From Phaeobacter gallaeciensis DSM 26640 (GTDB taxonomy: Bacteria; Pseudomonadota; Alphaproteobacteria; Rhodobacterales; Rhodobacteraceae), in assembly GCF_000511385.1 (NCBI RefSeq), contig NC_023137.1, forward strand, positions 2,115,001-2,179,000: a stretch of 64,000 bases of DNA, read 5' to 3'. A program made the translations under genes and the position numbers. Position 1 is the stretch's first letter. Each line of letters starts with the position of its first letter. A model generated the notes under the pieces. It was not told the origin of the DNA and ran no database searches. It saw nothing but the letters and a program-made list of their open reading frames with translations. Positions 62,121 to 64,000 of the stretch are shown here, one piece after another.

Positions 62121-62876
62121 ATGAACGTCAAACCCGACTTTTCCAAACACGCCAACCATGCGACCACGGCACCGGCCTTTCTGTCGGTCTGGGACATGCA
62201 TGCCTACTACGGCGAGAGCTATATCGTGCAGGGCATTTCCTTCAACGTGCATGAGGGCGAGATCCTCGCGCTTCTGGGCCGCAACGGTGCCGGCAAAACC
62301 TCAACCCTGCGCTCCATCGCGCGCACAGGCTCACCTATGGTGACCAAGGGTGAGATCTGGTTGGACCATCAGCCCCTGCACAAGATGTCCTCGCATGAGG
62401 CGTCCGCCGCGGGTCTGGGTCTTGTCCCAGAAGATCGCCGCATCATCCCCGGCCTCACCGTTGAGGAAAACCTGCAGCTGGCGCAGATCGCCCCGCCCAT
62501 CGGCTGGTCTCTTGAGAGACTCTACGAGCTGTTCCCGCGTCTTGGCGAACGCCGCAAGCAGGAGGGCGTCACGCTTTCCGGTGGCGAACAGCAGATGCTG
62601 GCGATTGCCCGCGCATTGGCCCGTGACATCAAGGTGCTGCTGCTGGATGAACCCTATGAAGGCTTGGCCCCCGTTATCGTGGATGAGATCGAAAAGACCC
62701 TTGTCCACATCAAACAGCAGGGCATCACCACCGTCATCGTCGAACAGAACGCGGTACGCGCGCTGGAGTTGGCGGATCGCGCGGTGATCCTTGATACCGG
62801 TGGTATCGTCTTCGATGGCTCCGCCGCAGAAGTTCTCGAAAACGAAGAACTGCGCGCCGAATACCTGGCCATCTAA
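62121..62876 (+). CDS. ABC transporter ATP-binding protein, LivF type
   Basis: 251 aa. Walker A GRNGAGKTS at about residues 53-61, signature LSGGEQQM, Walker B VLLLDEPYEGLAP, switch His replaced by Gln in IVEQNAVRA as usual for LivF. The N-terminal 20 residues are an extra leader compared with E. coli LivF. It starts 12 bp after the LivG-type stop. Last gene of the operon, followed by a strong terminator. Confidence 0.93.
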   Translation: MNVKPDFSKHANHATTAPAFLSVWDMHAYYGESYIVQGISFNVHEGEILALLGRNGAGKTSTLRSIARTGSPMVTKGEIWLDHQPLHKMSSHEASAAGLGLVPEDRRIIPGLTVEENLQLAQIAPPIGWSLERLYELFPRLGERRKQEGVTLSGGEQQMLAIARALARDIKVLLLDEPYEGLAPVIVDEIEKTLVHIKQQGITTVIVEQNAVRALELADRAVILDTGGIVFDGSAAEVLENEELRAEYLAI

Positions 62877-62924
62877 CCCCAACACTCCCCGTCGGGCCGG
62901 TTCATGTGCCGGCCTTGGCACCTC

Positions 62925-62956
62925 GGGGCTGATGCAGTGGCATCAGCCCCTTTTTT
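62925..62956 (+). terminator. Rho-independent terminator of the Liv-type operon
   Basis: GGGGCTGATG at 62925-62934 pairs perfectly with CATCAGCCCC at 62941-62950, followed by six T. Confidence 0.95.
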
Positions 62957-63071
62957 ACCCCCTCTGCCGCGGAGGGCCCCGACAGTTTTTAAGGCGCTGC
63001 TCAGTACACAGCTATTGATTTGAACACTGAATTCGCTTTGCTTTGCGTCGGAACAGCGGTTATCTGCCCCC

Positions 63072-63608
63072 ATGACCGATCTCGCCTTTGAATTTGCGCC
63101 GGTTGGGCTGGCTCTGCTCGACCAACGGGTGATCCAGCGTTGTAACCAGCAGTTTGCCGAAACCTTTGGGGGTGACAGCGGCAGTTATGTCGGCCTGCCC
63201 ATCGCAGAGCTTTACCCCAGTCAGGAAGACTTCCAGCGGATTGGCGACCGGCTGCAACAGCCCGACGCCCAGTCGGGGCATTATAACGACGAACGGATCA
63301 TGCGCCGCCGCACCGGAGATCTGTTCTGGTGCCGGGTGCGCGGTCGCTCCCTGACGCCGGATCAGCATTTTCGCAGCGGTGTCTGGAGTTTCGCCGACAT
63401 CTCGGACGACCGGCCTGTGGTCAGCCTGACGCCACGCGAGCGTGATGTGGCAATTCTGACCTGTCGCGGACTTTCAGCCAAAGAAATCGGCGCTGAGCTG
63501 AACCTGTCCTATCGCACAATCGAAACCCACCGGGCGCATCTTCTGGTCAAATTCTCCGCCCGCAAACTGCCCGAACTGGTGGCGAAACTGACCGGAATGC
63601 CGCTCTGA
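63072..63608 (+). CDS. PAS-LuxR transcriptional regulator
   Basis: 178 aa. A PAS domain covers about residues 5-115 (FAPVGLALLDQRVIQRCNQQFAETFG; RRTGDLFWCRVRGRSL) and a LuxR/FixJ HTH follows at 118-175 (LTPRERDVAILTCRGLSAKEIGAELNLSYRTIETHRAHLLVKF). It lacks an autoinducer-binding or receiver domain. The stand-alone gene is between the transport operon and accB. Ligand of the PAS domain unknown. Confidence 0.9.
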   Translation: MTDLAFEFAPVGLALLDQRVIQRCNQQFAETFGGDSGSYVGLPIAELYPSQEDFQRIGDRLQQPDAQSGHYNDERIMRRRTGDLFWCRVRGRSLTPDQHFRSGVWSFADISDDRPVVSLTPRERDVAILTCRGLSAKEIGAELNLSYRTIETHRAHLLVKFSARKLPELVAKLTGMPL

Positions 63609-63768
63609 ACACAGATCCGCACCGCAAGATTGCAAATCAGCTCAAGGGCGCCCATGTTAGCGTCCATATTGTCAGCGCTTTCCTTGTGGTAAAGCATACC
63701 CTATAAGCGCCTTCAAATCTTATGCCCGCAGGGTTTTGCGGGCCTGTCGGAACCGGCTGAGGACAAAA

Positions 63769-64000
63769 ATGACAAATAAGACCCACGAAGCAGACGTATC
63801 CTTCATCAAAGCGCTGGCGGAACTGCTGCGCGACAATGATCTGACCGAATTGCAGGTGAAGCGTGACTACGGCGAGGATGACAGCCTGAATGTGCGTGTG
63901 TCACGCCAGATGATGGCCGCACCTGCCCCCGTGCAGGCATATGCAGCCCCGGCGCCTGTTGCTGCCGCTCCCGCAGCTCCAGCGGCGGCGGCTCCCGCCG
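63769..64000 (+). CDS. accB: Acetyl-CoA carboxylase biotin carboxyl carrier protein, N-terminal part
   Basis: 77 codons to the right window edge, so the biotinyl domain is outside. The N-terminus (THEADVSFIKALAELLRDNDLTELQVKRDYGEDDSLNVRVSR) is the AccB dimer/carboxylase-contact helix, then the Ala/Pro-rich linker (APAPVAAAPAAPAAAA) begins. GAGGACAAAAATG gives the ribosome site. A stem GCCCGCA/TGCGGGC at 63724-63743 lies just upstream. The accC gene is expected next. Confidence 0.92.
   Translation, partial: MTNKTHEADVSFIKALAELLRDNDLTELQVKRDYGEDDSLNVRVSRQMMAAPAPVQAYAAPAPVAAAPAAPAAAAPA

Noticed and set aside
1..64000. CRISPR array, insertion sequence, prophage or rRNA
   Set aside because: No spaced direct repeats, transposase, integrase, phage structural gene or rRNA sequence was seen in either strand.

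Overview
The window is a chromosomal segment of an alphaproteobacterium, almost certainly Rhodobacteraceae/Roseobacter group (relatives of Phaeobacter, Ruegeria or Leisingera). The evidence is high GC, three-gene TRAP transporters, a sorbitol/mannitol (smo/mtlK) operon of Rhodobacter type, a GapR (DUF2312) nucleoid protein, an ScfR-type XRE regulator and a PAS-LuxR protein. I see no integrase, transposase, phage gene or CRISPR array, so it reads as core plus catabolic accessory genome. Genus is inference.

Layout. 1-1860: a Tat-exported metallo-beta-lactamase-fold protein (cut by the left edge) divergent from a LysR regulator. 1873-1948: tRNA with CAT anticodon. 2094-9646: LacI regulator and a polyol operon (ABC transporter, sorbitol-type SDR, mannitol dehydrogenase) with palindromic operators in front of both units. 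9698-11542: diheme cytochrome c peroxidase head-to-head with a Sel1-repeat protein. 11601-19323: a divergent cluster of TRAP transporter, flavin reductase, aldo-keto reductase, SsuD/SmoC-like monooxygenase, GntR regulator and Gfo/Idh/MocA protein. It matches the oxygenolytic sulfoquinovose (SmoABC) pathway in enzyme set and order, but with a different importer and no GH31 glycosidase; this is the most interesting system here. 19345-28217: sensor kinase, LACTB2-like hydrolase, tRNA-Asn, MFS exporter, and a two-component system with a glycine-zipper lipoprotein and a PepSY protein.

26817-33236: a second TRAP transporter divergent from acetyl-CoA synthetase, which is translationally coupled to a zinc-type adenylate kinase (AMP made by Acs, recycled by Adk). 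33437-35716: a lone flavin reductase, a 2x[4Fe-4S] protein and a small hypothetical protein. 35852-46318: the complete reductive pyrimidine pathway (PreTA, dihydropyrimidinase, beta-ureidopropionase) with an ABC importer and a RutR regulator. A perfect RutR-type box lies in the divergent promoter and a 13/16 match in front of preT. 46644-48271: RidA, GapR and two small proteins.

48618-50930: a sulfide/persulfide operon (persulfide dioxygenase, split YeeE/YedE, DUF442). 51047-55966: a FliM-like protein with a Gly/Asp/Leu-repeat tail, then an SLC5-symporter/histidine kinase with a small membrane protein and a receiver-only regulator. 56066-62876: an ScfR-type regulator divergent from a branched-chain-amino-acid-type ABC transporter. 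63072-64000: a PAS-LuxR regulator and the start of accB, cut by the right edge.

Together the genes describe a coastal-marine style heterotroph scavenging polyols, probable plant/algal sulfosugar, pyrimidines, acetate and sulfide, each module with its own regulator and importer.
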